Source: an uncultured Clostridia bacterium
GTDB lineage: Bacteria > Bacillota > Clostridia > Christensenellales > UBA1242
Direction: 5' to 3'
Length of the DNA: 20,297 bases
NCBI GenBank assembly: GCA_947623775.1
Contig: CANQHL010000016.1
Span: 1 to 20,297, forward strand
Under the pieces are notes generated by a model. That model was not told the DNA's origin, did not search any database, and saw only the letters and a program-made list of their open reading frames with translations. This document shows positions 7,023 to 15,664 of the stretch, in pieces; the stretch's first letter is position 1, and every line of letters starts with the position of its first letter. The position numbers and the translations under genes are program-made.

Positions 7023-9158
7023 TTATTCATTTGGTTGATTTTTTTCGCTATTTTCCTCTTTTGCAGGCTCTTTTGGTTCAATGCGTCTTAAATCAATTCT
7101 ACCTTTATCATCAATTTTGATAACTTCAATTTCAACAATATCACCAATTTTAACGACATCTTCCACTTTTTCCACTCTCTTCCTTGAAAGTTTTGAAATA
7201 TGAATCATGCCCTCTTTATTTCCGCCAAATTCAACAAATGCACCAAAATTCATAATTCTTACAACTTTTCCATCGTAAACATCGCCTACTTCAACATCTT
7301 CAACTATGCCTAGTATAATTTTCTTTGCTTTTTCAGCCATTTCGATGTCTTGTGTGGCAATAAAGACAAGTCCGTTATCATCAATATCAATTTTAACTCC
7401 TGTCTCATCGATGATTTTATTTATCATCTTTCCGCCTGTGCCAATAACATCTTTAATCTTGTCAGGATTGATATTAAATGAAAGTATTTTAGGTGCATAT
7501 TTTGAAAGTTCTTTGCGTGGCTCAGGAATTTCTTCAAGAAGTTTGTTCATGATAAACATTCTTCCCTCTTTTGCTTGTTTTAACGCTGTTGAAAGAATTT
7601 CTTTGTCAATACCTTTAATTTTAATATCCATTTGAATTGCTGTTACGCCAACTGATGTTCCTGTAACCTTGAAGTCCATATCGCCTAAGAAGTCTTCAAG
7701 ACCTTGTATATCAGACAAAACTGCAACTTGTTTTGAATTTTCATCCTTTATAAGTCCCATAGCAATACCAGCAACAGGTCTTGTAATAGGAACGCCACCA
7801 TCCATAAGTGCCAATGTAGATCCACATACTGATGCCATTGATGAAGATCCATTTGATGAAAGAACTTCTGATACCAAACGCAATGCATATGGAAACTCTT
7901 CTTCATTTGGAATAACCGGTTCAAGCGCTCTTTCGGCTAATGCACCATGCCCTATTTCACGTCTTCCTGGACTCTTAATTCCTTTTGCCTCTCCTGTTGC
8001 GTATCCTGGCATATTATAGTGATGAACATATCTATTTACTTCTTCATCATCAAGCCCTTCAAGTTTTTGCATATCAGAAACGGTTCCAAGAGTTAATGTA
8101 GTCAAAACTTGTGTTTGACCTCTTGTAAATATTGCACTTCCATGTGTTCTTGGAAGAACACCTGCTTCGCACCAAATAGGTCTTATTTCTGTGAGTTTTC
8201 TTCCATCAGGTCTTACACCCTGGTTAAGAATTTTTGCACGTACCTTTTCTTTTGTCATTTTGTATAGTACTTGTCCAAGAAATTTTTCGCTATCAGGGAA
8301 AATTTCTGCAAAATGCTCTTTTACATCAGCATCAACAGCATCTTGTCTTGCTTGGCGTTCTTGTCTATCGAATGTGTCAAGAGCATAGTCCAATTTTTCA
8401 TCGGCATATTCTCTAACAGCTTTGTCAATTTCTTCTGGAACAATTTCATAAACTAAATGCTCGCAAACTGGTTTACCAATTTCCGCTTTAACTTTTTTCT
8501 GAAATTCGACAATTTTCTTAATTTCTTCATGGGCAAATATAATTGCATCAAGCATAGTCTCTTCTGGAACTTCTTTTGCTCCTGCTTCAACCATTAAAAC
8601 GGCTTCATCTGTTCCTGAAACAGTTAAACTCATTAATGATGCTTCTCTTTCTGCAGCATTTGGATTGATAATAAACTTTCCATCAACAAGTCCAACTAAT
8701 ACAGATCCTGTAGGTCCCATAAATGGAATATCTGAAATTGTCAATGCAAAACTTGAGCCAAGCATTGCAAGTGGCTCAGGTGCAACATCTGGATCAACCG
8801 ATAACGCAGTGGCAATTACGCAAACATCATGATAAAATCCCTTAGGAAACAAAGGTCGCAAAGGTCTGTCAATAAGTCTAGATGTAAGAATTGCTTTGTC
8901 TGATGGTCTTGACTCTCTTTTTTTGAAACCTCCTGGGATTTTTCCTACTGAATACATTTTTTCTTCAAAATCAACTTGCAGTGGGAAGAAGTCAATGCCC
9001 GGTCTTGGCTCTTTGGACATCGTTACATTAACCATAACAACGGTTTCTCCACATTTTACAAGACAAGAGCCGTTTGCCTGTTCACAAAGCCTGCCTGTTT
9101 CAAATGTAACTGTCTTTCCACCTATATCAATTTGATAAATTTTAGCATCTTCTTTCAT
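7023..9158 (-). CDS. pnp: Polyribonucleotide nucleotidyltransferase (PNPase)
   Basis: The ATG at 9158 (711 residues) is preferred over an in-frame ATG at 9179. It is preceded by AAGGAG (9165-9170), whereas the outer ATG follows the terminator hairpin with no ribosome binding site. Two RNase PH domains flank an all-alpha linker. The second carries the catalytic region GDMDFKVTGTSVGVTAIQMD with its conserved acidic residues. A KH domain (DVIGTGGKMINKI) and an S1 domain (GDVYDGKVVRIMNFGAFVEF) occupy roughly the last 150 residues. The tail is acidic and Asn-rich. The enzyme degrades RNA 3' to 5' with phosphate and can add tails. The order rpsO-terminator-pnp is the classic bacterial arrangement. 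Confidence 0.97.
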   Translation of the reverse strand: MKEDAKIYQIDIGGKTVTFETGRLCEQANGSCLVKCGETVVMVNVTMSKEPRPGIDFFPLQVDFEEKMYSVGKIPGGFKKRESRPSDKAILTSRLIDRPLRPLFPKGFYHDVCVIATALSVDPDVAPEPLAMLGSSFALTISDIPFMGPTGSVLVGLVDGKFIINPNAAEREASLMSLTVSGTDEAVLMVEAGAKEVPEETMLDAIIFAHEEIKKIVEFQKKVKAEIGKPVCEHLVYEIVPEEIDKAVREYADEKLDYALDTFDRQERQARQDAVDADVKEHFAEIFPDSEKFLGQVLYKMTKEKVRAKILNQGVRPDGRKLTEIRPIWCEAGVLPRTHGSAIFTRGQTQVLTTLTLGTVSDMQKLEGLDDEEVNRYVHHYNMPGYATGEAKGIKSPGRREIGHGALAERALEPVIPNEEEFPYALRLVSEVLSSNGSSSMASVCGSTLALMDGGVPITRPVAGIAMGLIKDENSKQVAVLSDIQGLEDFLGDMDFKVTGTSVGVTAIQMDIKIKGIDKEILSTALKQAKEGRMFIMNKLLEEIPEPRKELSKYAPKILSFNINPDKIKDVIGTGGKMINKIIDETGVKIDIDDNGLVFIATQDIEMAEKAKKIILGIVEDVEVGDVYDGKVVRIMNFGAFVEFGGNKEGMIHISKLSRKRVEKVEDVVKIGDIVEIEVIKIDDKGRIDLRRIEPKEPAKEENSEKNQPNE

Positions 9159-9179
9159 AAAAAACTCCTTTAATAACAT

Positions 9180-9210
9180 AAAAAGGGAGCAAAAAGCCCT
9201 CTCCCTTTTT
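9180..9210 (-). terminator. Intrinsic terminator/attenuator between rpsO and pnp
   Basis: AAAAAGGGAG (9180-9189) and CTCCCTTTTT (9201-9210) form a perfect 10-bp stem with an 11-base loop. In the transcript the 3' arm ends in a U-run. The 5' arm of the RNA hairpin overlaps the rpsO stop codon. Partial read-through would feed pnp, as known for E. coli rpsO-pnp. Confidence 0.85.
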
Positions 9211-9469
9211 ATTTAACATCTCTGATTTTTAATTCCTTGGTAAGGTTTCTGTATGCTTCTATGTCTTTTTCTTTTAGATAAAGCAAAAAGCCTTTTCTCT
9301 TACCAACCATTTGTAAAAGTCCACGTCGAGAATGATTGTCTTTCTTATGAACTTTAAGGTGTTCGTTTAAGTGATTGATTCTTTCAGTCAACAATGCAAT
9401 TTGCACTTGAACAGAACCTGTATCATTTTCAGAAAGTCTGAATTTCTCGATAATTTCTTTCTTTTCCAT
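9209..9469 (-). CDS. rpsO: 30S ribosomal protein S15
   Basis: The 86-residue product is a complete S15 (family about 88-89). It contains FRLSENDTGSVQVQIALLTERINHL, then HLKVHKKDNHSRRGLLQMVGKR and a C-terminal helix RNLTKELKIRD. S15 binds the central domain of 16S rRNA early in 30S assembly and contributes to an intersubunit bridge. The ATG follows TAGGAGGAAAT, a strong ribosome binding site. The gene has its own promoter and an approximately 84-nt leader with a long hairpin, which is consistent with translational autocontrol. Confidence 0.97.
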   Translation of the reverse strand: MEKKEIIEKFRLSENDTGSVQVQIALLTERINHLNEHLKVHKKDNHSRRGLLQMVGKRKGFLLYLKEKDIEAYRNLTKELKIRDVK

Positions 9470-9493
9470 ATTTCCTCCTATTTTTATTGTAAT

Positions 9494-9545
9494 TCCTTAA
9501 ACGAAGTATACAGTCAGAAGGTGTCTACTATACTGCGTAAAAGGA
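9494..9545 (-). promoter_or_regulatory. Hairpin in the rpsO leader, candidate S15 autoregulatory element
   Basis: In the transcript, TCCTT (9545-9541) pairs with AAGGA (9498-9494). A UU/UU internal loop follows, then ACG/CGU, one C-U mismatch, and AGUAUA/UAUACU (9534-9529 with 9510-9505). The apical 18 bases can form a further short AGA/UCU helix. The hairpin starts a few bases after the predicted transcript start and ends about 14 bases before the Shine-Dalgarno. S15 is known to regulate its own mRNA through different leader structures in several phyla. Assigning that role here is an inference. Confidence 0.5.
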
Positions 9546-9559
9546 TAATCGACTTGTTA

Positions 9560-9588
9560 AGTATATCACAAAAATATCTAAAAGTCTA
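9560..9588 (-). promoter_or_regulatory. Extended -10 promoter of rpsO
   Basis: The -35 box TAGACT (9583-9588) and -10 box TATACT (9560-9565) are 17 bases apart, with a TG extension just upstream of the -10 (TGATATACT). The 14-bp A/T palindrome TATAAAATTTTATA (9587-9600) overlaps and precedes the -35, resembling an UP element. The start near 9553 gives a leader of about 84 nt. Confidence 0.7.
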
Positions 9589-9610
9589 TAAAATTTTATA
9601 ATTTTTTCAT

Positions 9611-11014
9611 TTATTTATAAAATTCTTTTTTCTTTTCAATCATTTCGTCTATTCTTTGAATATAATCTTCGATAAATTTTACGTTTGCTTGTCTTTCGAT
9701 TCTATTTTCAAGGTTGAAAACTCTCTTGCTGATTGAACCTGCACCAACTCCAATTATAGTGTTAGTCTCTTCCATACTCTCAATGTTAAACATGCAGAAT
9801 AGACCATCACGATAATACCCAACATTTTCTAAACCTTTTAGCTGATTTTTCTGACGATAAATATAGTATGGTTGGTATCCATTTTTTGCAAGTTCACTTT
9901 CAGCAAAATCAATCATTTTATCAACATCTTTATCATCGACAGTGGAAAACTCGTTTTTAATTTGAGCACCATTTTTTATGGATAAAGTGTGAATGGTTAT
10001 ATTATGAGGATAAAGTTCAAGCAAAGTTTTTATAGTTCTTTTAAATATACCCAATTTTTCTCCTGGCAAACCCGCAATAACATCCATATTTACGATAAAA
10101 TCCCTTTCAAGCGCTTTGGTGTAGGCATTTAAAACTTGTATATTTTTTTGCTTTCTTCCAATTCTTTTTAATGTTGCCTCACAAAATGTTTGCGGGTTTA
10201 TTGAAATTCTTGTTACACCATATTTTTTTAAAACATCAAGTTTTTCGTCTGTAATAGTATCCGGTCTCCCGCACTCAACAGTAAACTCATTTATAGGAAA
10301 GCGCAAACTTGCTAATAATCTATCCAATTGATTTGCAGTTAAAACTGATGGAGTACCACCGCCTATATAAATATTTCTAACGATATATGATTTTTTTCTT
10401 ATAATTTCCTTTATACATTCAATTTCTTTTAATAAGCAATCCAAATATATCTCTACTTTGTCGGTAACTTTACTTAATTCATTTGATATAAATGAACAAT
10501 ATTTACATCTTGTTGGACAAATTGGAATGTTTATATAAACATCAACAAGATTATCATTTCTTATTATTCCCTTTTGGTTTCTTAAAATTTTCCCGACAAG
10601 TCTTGCTTTGTTTATATTGACAAAATAATCTTTTGAAAGAATTTCAGGAACTGTATGCTCTTTGGCTTCTCCATATGCTACAAGGTCACGTGCAAATTTA
10701 GTAGGTCTTACACCCGTCAAAGAACCCCATGGCAAATTTATTTTATATTCTTTAGATAAAATTTCATATAAAAAATTTTTAACTTTTCTTTTTCTTAATG
10801 ATTTTTGTCTTAATTCAGTAAGTGATGTATCTATTATGAATTCATAACTATATTCCTTGACTTCAGCCTCTTTTGTCAATTTGAAATTTTCGGCATATAT
10901 TTCTCCATTAGAAATCTCCATATGGTCAATCTTGTCATCATTATTTAATGCAAACAATTTTACTAGATCTTGCAATTCAATAACATATTCTTCAACATTG
11001 GAATGTATCGTCAT
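9611..11014 (-). CDS. hemZ: HemZ-type radical SAM protein (oxygen-independent coproporphyrinogen oxidase family)
   Basis: The 467-residue product has an extended N-terminal region ending in LPWGSLTGVRPTKFARDL, characteristic of Firmicutes HemZ and absent from HemW. A radical SAM core follows, with Cys166, 170 and 173 in PICPTRCKYCSF and a GGGTPSVL motif for SAM binding. Further HemN-family features are FTVECGRPDTI and RISINPQTF, plus VNMDVIAGLPGE. HemZ is annotated as a coproporphyrinogen III dehydrogenase, but many anaerobes with HemZ lack most of the heme pathway, so the physiological substrate is uncertain. The start overlaps the rel stop as ATGA, with an AGGAG site inside rel, so translation is coupled. 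Confidence 0.9.
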   Translation of the reverse strand: MTIHSNVEEYVIELQDLVKLFALNNDDKIDHMEISNGEIYAENFKLTKEAEVKEYSYEFIIDTSLTELRQKSLRKRKVKNFLYEILSKEYKINLPWGSLTGVRPTKFARDLVAYGEAKEHTVPEILSKDYFVNINKARLVGKILRNQKGIIRNDNLVDVYINIPICPTRCKYCSFISNELSKVTDKVEIYLDCLLKEIECIKEIIRKKSYIVRNIYIGGGTPSVLTANQLDRLLASLRFPINEFTVECGRPDTITDEKLDVLKKYGVTRISINPQTFCEATLKRIGRKQKNIQVLNAYTKALERDFIVNMDVIAGLPGEKLGIFKRTIKTLLELYPHNITIHTLSIKNGAQIKNEFSTVDDKDVDKMIDFAESELAKNGYQPYYIYRQKNQLKGLENVGYYRDGLFCMFNIESMEETNTIIGVGAGSISKRVFNLENRIERQANVKFIEDYIQRIDEMIEKKKEFYK

Positions 11015-13110
11015 CTCTCACTCCTATAAACATTAGTAACATTTTTCATATTTCTAATTGCTGTAATTGCACTTTCTAGTTCTTCTTTATTCTTCACATC
11101 AATAACGAGAGTACATATAAAACTTTCTCCTGTATCTTTAGCATCAAATCCTCTTATATTGATTTTTAAACCGGTAATCAAGTTTGTAAGTCTTCCAATA
11201 TTGTTATCAGATTTTAGTGCAATAACTTTGATATGGGCAGTAAACGAAGCATCTTCCTTATTTTGCCATTGAGCATCAATTAATCGTTCTTTTTCAAGGT
11301 AATTTAAATTTTGACAATTGGTTCTATGTATTGTAACTCCTCGTCCTCTACTAATATAGCCGATAATTTCATCTCCTTCAATCGGAGAACAACACATTGC
11401 AAATCTAACCATCATGCCACTGTCCCCATCAACCAAAACTCCATCTTTGTTTCTTTTCAAATGAACAACATTCTCGAGTTTTGGCAATGTTTTATTTTCA
11501 TTGTTATAAAGATTAATAAATCTTGCCAAAGTTTGTCCTGCAGTAAGTGATCCTGAACCAATTGCGGCATACAACTCTTCTATTGTTTCCATATTGTATT
11601 TTTTTAATATTTGTTCAAGAATTTTAGGAACAAGGAGTTGATTTGAGTTAAAACCTCTATCTACCATAGCCTGATTAAACATTGTTTTGCCTAGTTTTAT
11701 ATTTTCCTCTTTTAATTCATTTTTAAAAAATGCCTTAATTTTGCTTCTTGCACTTGCAGTTTTTACAAATTTTAACCAATCTCTTGATGGACCTTTTGAA
11801 TGCGGATTTGTAATAATTTCAACTATATCTCCATTATGCAAAATAGTTGTAAATGGCTTTAATTGGCCATTTATTTTTGCACCCACACATTTGTTTCCTA
11901 TATCAGAATGTATCGCATAAGCAAAATCTATCACTGTGGAGCCTGCAGGGAATTCCAAAACTTTACCCTTTGGCGTTTGCACCAAAAGCAATCCCTCATA
12001 TAAATCACTTTTAAGAGTTTCTATAAATTCCTCGTTTGACATATTTTGAGCATTGTCTATAGTTTGCCTAAACCAAGTCATTCGTTGGTCAAAGGCGTCT
12101 TGTTTGTTTTTCTTTTCTTTATAAAGCCAATGAGAATAAACACCATATTCAGCTTCTCTGTTCATTTCAACAGTTCTTATTTGCACTTCAAGCGGATGCT
12201 GATTTTCAACAATAATTGTTGTATGTAAAGATTGATAACCATTCGGCTTTGGATTGGCAATGTAGTCTTTAACTCGGCCGATCATAGGTTTATAGATTCC
12301 ATGTATACGCCCTAATACGGCATAACACTCTTCAATATTGTTTACAATAACTCGCATTGCCAAAATATCATAAATTTGTGCTAAAGTTAAATTTTTATTG
12401 TGCAATTTATTAAAAATAGAAGAAATATGTTTAATTCTACTTAAAATTTCGCCTTTTATGTTCATTTCATCTAAAATTTTTTGAATTTTAGATTTGGTCA
12501 ATTCAAGTTGTTTGCTGTTTTCATCACGTTCGCTCTCAATTGTTCTTTTTAAGCGTGCATATTCGTCTGGATGTTCCAATCTAATAACATTATCATATAA
12601 ATTTTGTTTTAACTTGTCAAGCCCGAGACGTTCAGACAAAGGCACATGAATGTCTTTTACTTGTTTTACAAATAATTTTTGCTCCTCAGACAAAGGGTTG
12701 TTCAAAATGGAAATATCATAATATATTCCAAATAACTTTATCATAACAATTCGTAAGTCTTGACTCATAACAATAAACATTCTTTTTATATCTTCGATTT
12801 CCTCACTTTTGGTGAGACTATTTATATCTTTTATTGTTTTAAAGTCTTTATACATCTCTTGTTCTTCGGGTGACAATTGCTTAGACATTGCCTCACCCCT
12901 TTCGTTGTTATTTTTATAAAATTGATATACCAAAAAGGCAAGACATGAACTTTTATCAAGTTTCATATCAAGTATTAAACTTATAATTGTATTAACCCTA
13001 GGATAGTTTAATTCGCTTTTTAAAACTTCATCAATTATTTCTTTTTCAGTGTCGTTGTAAGAAAAAGAATCAAACAATCTATTTCTTATTTTGAGGCTCA
13101 CTTCTTCCAT
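11011..13110 (-). CDS. relA: Rel/SpoT-homologue (p)ppGpp synthetase with degenerate hydrolase domain
   Basis: The 699-residue product has the full RSH layout: HD region (about 30-160), synthetase (about 210-330), TGS (about 370-435, FAYAIHSDIGNKCVGAKING), the RIS/zinc-finger-like region with MCCSPIEGDEIIGY, and a C-terminal ACT domain. Synthetase landmarks are intact: YDILAMRVIV with Asp248, the RVKD motif (279-282, the RxKD form of bifunctional Rel), NPKPNGYQSLHTT, and EVQIRT with Glu308. The HD hydrolase residues are not. The usual LLHD is LVYQ (60-63), the usual IKLADRLHNM reads IKLFGIYYDI (124-133), and the early HP reads YP. I infer a synthetase-only enzyme. The gene starts 32 bases inside the end of recJ behind a strong AAGGAGGT site and runs into hemZ. 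The common apt and dtd neighbours are missing. Confidence 0.92.
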   Translation of the reverse strand: MEEVSLKIRNRLFDSFSYNDTEKEIIDEVLKSELNYPRVNTIISLILDMKLDKSSCLAFLVYQFYKNNNERGEAMSKQLSPEEQEMYKDFKTIKDINSLTKSEEIEDIKRMFIVMSQDLRIVMIKLFGIYYDISILNNPLSEEQKLFVKQVKDIHVPLSERLGLDKLKQNLYDNVIRLEHPDEYARLKRTIESERDENSKQLELTKSKIQKILDEMNIKGEILSRIKHISSIFNKLHNKNLTLAQIYDILAMRVIVNNIEECYAVLGRIHGIYKPMIGRVKDYIANPKPNGYQSLHTTIIVENQHPLEVQIRTVEMNREAEYGVYSHWLYKEKKNKQDAFDQRMTWFRQTIDNAQNMSNEEFIETLKSDLYEGLLLVQTPKGKVLEFPAGSTVIDFAYAIHSDIGNKCVGAKINGQLKPFTTILHNGDIVEIITNPHSKGPSRDWLKFVKTASARSKIKAFFKNELKEENIKLGKTMFNQAMVDRGFNSNQLLVPKILEQILKKYNMETIEELYAAIGSGSLTAGQTLARFINLYNNENKTLPKLENVVHLKRNKDGVLVDGDSGMMVRFAMCCSPIEGDEIIGYISRGRGVTIHRTNCQNLNYLEKERLIDAQWQNKEDASFTAHIKVIALKSDNNIGRLTNLITGLKINIRGFDAKDTGESFICTLVIDVKNKEELESAITAIRNMKNVTNVYRSER

Positions 13111-15472
13111 AATTGACCTCCTTATATAATGTTTCTTTTAATTTTTGTAACTCGTTAAAGATTCTTGAGTTATTTAATTCGCTCTTTTTGTCTTTATTGA
13201 TTTTTAGTATCAAGTTATCCTCGTCGTTATACGAAATAAGCTCAAGTTCATTAAACACAAGCAAAGCGGAATAAAACGTTGAAAATGAAATTTGATTTTC
13301 AAATTCACACTTATCGTACAATTCAAAAATATTATTTGGAAATTTTTCGTTAAATTTATATAGAGCCTTAAAAATCACTCCAAAACTATTTCTAGACAAA
13401 TCGACACCGCTAAATTTTCTTATATCTGCGTTTTTTTCAATCGGTAGATAAATTTCCGCATCTGTAACTTTGTTTAAGTTGGAAATAAAATTTAAATCCA
13501 AAACCGGAGACAAGAAAACAATTTTAGAAAAATTTTTAGCCCACGATACCCCTCTAGGTGAAAGCAAAATTGAATTATACCCAAGAACCATTGAGTCGTA
13601 AATACCAAAATGATAGAGGGATCTCGTGTCGTATTGTTGACAAAAATTTACATATTCAAAACATGAATATGTTACAAAGCATGTACCAAAAACTGTATTT
13701 GATGTTCCGCTAACAAAATTGGCTAGTTCGCTTTGCGGATAATAATTATATTTTGCATTGCCATCACTATCATAGGCAAATTGATTTAATTCTATTGCGT
13801 TTAATTTTTTATAAGCATCTTCTACAATAAAGCTTCCGCCATCAAATTGGACAATTGTACCATTTGTGGAATTTGAATCTAACTCAAAAATAAATGATTT
13901 TTGCCTTGAAAAATTTATCTTGATTAAATTGTCAACATAATTAAAATAAATTAATTTTAATTTTCCAATATTAATGTAAGCATGTTGAGGCGTTCTTTTT
14001 AATGGTTTAATTTCCAGATCCTGTGTGGTGATTTTAAATTTTGGTCTCGGATTTCCACAGCCAAAAGGCTCCAATAATGAAAGTTCACTTAAGAATTTAT
14101 CATCAATATCATCTTCGCTTATTTCTTGATCATAATATTCAATTGGCATAAAAACAGAGTCGTTGATCTTTCCATGTGCAAATGCGTTTATTTTTTGTGA
14201 AAATAATTTATAATTTTCAAGCTTTAAAGATAATCCAGCAGCCATTGAATGTCCGCCAAAAGTCACAAGAATGTCCTTTAAAGAAGAAAGTAGTTCATGA
14301 ATATTTATGTCGTCTATACTTCTTCCAGAACCGCTTAACATATCGCCCTCTTTAACAAATAGAAAAGCAGGTTTATGATATTTTTCAACCAATCTTGAAC
14401 AAACGATTCCTAAAACACCTTTATCCCACTTGCTAGATGCTAAAGTAATAACTCTTTGATTTTTTATATCTATAGTTTTTAACGCTTTTTCGCAATCATC
14501 ATATATCCTATTGCATAATTCTTGTCTTTTGACGTTGTGTTTTTTTATTTTGTCTAAGTATACTTTTATTGTAGCGGGATTTGTTTCCATGTAAATTTTA
14601 AGAGAATCAGAAGCATCTCCCATTCGACCAGATGCATTAAGTTTTGGACCGATTTTATAAGAAATGTTTGTCGAATTTGGATTTTTTATGTTTATATCAT
14701 AGTCTTTAAACAACATTTTTAAGCCAATAGGCAAATATTTTTCACATAAACTCAATCCTTTTGAAACAATTGTTCTGTTTTCGTCTTGAATTGTGACAAT
14801 ATCAACAATTGTGGCTATAGCTGCGATAGGAAGGTACTGTTCTGCCTCCGTTCGACCTAAAAGTGCTTCAGCAAATTTATATGCCACGCCTGTGCCACAA
14901 AGTTCTTTAAAAGGATACTCTTGCCCAGCCATTTTAGCATTTACAACAATTGTGTTTGGTATAACTTCAGGGATTTCATGGTGATCGGTTACAACAACCT
15001 CTATCCCCAAACTTTTTGCATACTCAACTTCGTTTGCACAAGAAATACCACAGTCAACTGTGATGATAAGGTTTGGACTATATAAATCATTTACCTTATC
15101 AATAACTGCGTTTGTTAGTCCGTAGCCGTCTACATATCTATTTGGCAGGTAATAATCTGCTTTAATTCCAAATTGTGCCAAAGATTTAAGCATAATTGCC
15201 GTGGCACTAACGCCGTCAACATCATAATCACCAAAGATTAAGACCTTATCTTTAAGTTCTTTTGCAAGTTTTACTCTATCTACAAGTTCTTTCATTCCAT
15301 TTAATTTGAAAGGATCATATAACTTTTTGGGATTTAAGTATTCTTCAAATTCCTCCTCCGTGCTAACTCCTCGTGATAAAATCAAATCGCAAATTCTTGT
15401 AGATAAATTAAACTTTTCTGCAAACACTTTGGCTTTATCGGCGTCTTTATTAAAAAACTTTTTTAAAATCAT
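13079..15472 (-). CDS. recJ: Single-stranded-DNA-specific exonuclease RecJ
   Basis: The 797-residue product contains the DHH phosphoesterase motifs VLIFGDYDVDGVSATA (GDYDVDG, 81-87), IITVDCGIS (Asp140) and VVVTDHHEIPE (163-165). These are followed by GPKLNASGRMGDA and a DHHA1 domain with LSGSGRSIDDINIHELL and VTFGGHSMAAGLSL. A long C-terminal region (about 570-797) matches the extended Firmicutes RecJ rather than the shorter E. coli form. RecJ is a 5'-3' exonuclease on single strands, used in recombination and repair. It is the first gene of recJ-rel-hemZ behind its own promoter. AAGAAGG precedes the ATG by 8 bases. The rel start lies within its last codons. Confidence 0.95.
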   Translation of the reverse strand: MILKKFFNKDADKAKVFAEKFNLSTRICDLILSRGVSTEEEFEEYLNPKKLYDPFKLNGMKELVDRVKLAKELKDKVLIFGDYDVDGVSATAIMLKSLAQFGIKADYYLPNRYVDGYGLTNAVIDKVNDLYSPNLIITVDCGISCANEVEYAKSLGIEVVVTDHHEIPEVIPNTIVVNAKMAGQEYPFKELCGTGVAYKFAEALLGRTEAEQYLPIAAIATIVDIVTIQDENRTIVSKGLSLCEKYLPIGLKMLFKDYDINIKNPNSTNISYKIGPKLNASGRMGDASDSLKIYMETNPATIKVYLDKIKKHNVKRQELCNRIYDDCEKALKTIDIKNQRVITLASSKWDKGVLGIVCSRLVEKYHKPAFLFVKEGDMLSGSGRSIDDINIHELLSSLKDILVTFGGHSMAAGLSLKLENYKLFSQKINAFAHGKINDSVFMPIEYYDQEISEDDIDDKFLSELSLLEPFGCGNPRPKFKITTQDLEIKPLKRTPQHAYINIGKLKLIYFNYVDNLIKINFSRQKSFIFELDSNSTNGTIVQFDGGSFIVEDAYKKLNAIELNQFAYDSDGNAKYNYYPQSELANFVSGTSNTVFGTCFVTYSCFEYVNFCQQYDTRSLYHFGIYDSMVLGYNSILLSPRGVSWAKNFSKIVFLSPVLDLNFISNLNKVTDAEIYLPIEKNADIRKFSGVDLSRNSFGVIFKALYKFNEKFPNNIFELYDKCEFENQISFSTFYSALLVFNELELISYNDEDNLILKINKDKKSELNNSRIFNELQKLKETLYKEVNYGRSEPQNKK

Positions 15473-15495
15473 CGCCTTTGCCTTCTTATGTTTTT

Positions 15496-15524
15496 ATTAT
15501 ATTAAAATTAAAAATAATAGGCAA
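15496..15524 (-). promoter_or_regulatory. Sigma-A type promoter of recJ-rel-hemZ
   Basis: TTGCCT (15519-15524) and a perfect TATAAT (15496-15501) are 17 bases apart on the minus strand. A start near 15489 leaves a leader of about 17 nt with the ribosome binding site AAGAAGG (15481-15487). It lies just past the terminator of the upstream operon. Confidence 0.7.
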
Positions 15525-15544
15525 GCAAAATTCAATAAAAAAAT

Positions 15545-15593
15545 AAAAAAGACACTTTTTTCTATCATACGCGACTATAAAAAATGTCTTTTT
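15545..15593 (-). terminator. Intrinsic terminator of the dnaG-sigA-zinc-ribbon operon
   Basis: The outer arms AAAAAGACA (15546-15554) and TGTCTTTTT (15585-15593) pair perfectly. After one bulged C (15555), six T (15556-15561) pair with six A (15579-15584) around a 17-base loop. In the minus direction the stem is followed by a U-rich tail (TATTTTTTTATTG). The 192 bases between recJ and the zinc-ribbon gene hold only this hairpin, the recJ promoter and A/T-rich sequence. Confidence 0.85.
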
Positions 15594-15664
15594 CAATTTT
15601 TCTTATATATAATCTTAGAACATATTGTATGTTTTCTATAAAACAACCTACAATAAATGGTGTA

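Noticed and set aside
7012..7032. AAATGA/TCATTT repeat between the convergent desulfurase and pnp stops as a terminator
   Set aside because: Only 6 A/T-rich pairs with a 9-base loop and no T-run positioned after the stem.
7306..8019. Open frames on the + strand within pnp (and similar frames across obgE, recJ, sigA and dnaG)
   Set aside because: They lie opposite strongly conserved coding sequence, have no ribosome binding sites and give no recognisable domain.
9159..9179. In-frame ATG seven codons upstream of the chosen pnp start
   Set aside because: It directly follows the rpsO terminator stem and has no ribosome binding site, whereas the ATG at 9158 has AAGGAG at a good distance and matches family N termini.
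15617..15633. AACATA-TTG-TATGTT inverted repeat after the zinc-ribbon gene
   Set aside because: Six A/T-rich pairs in A/T-rich sequence are likely by chance; the strong terminator lies just beyond.
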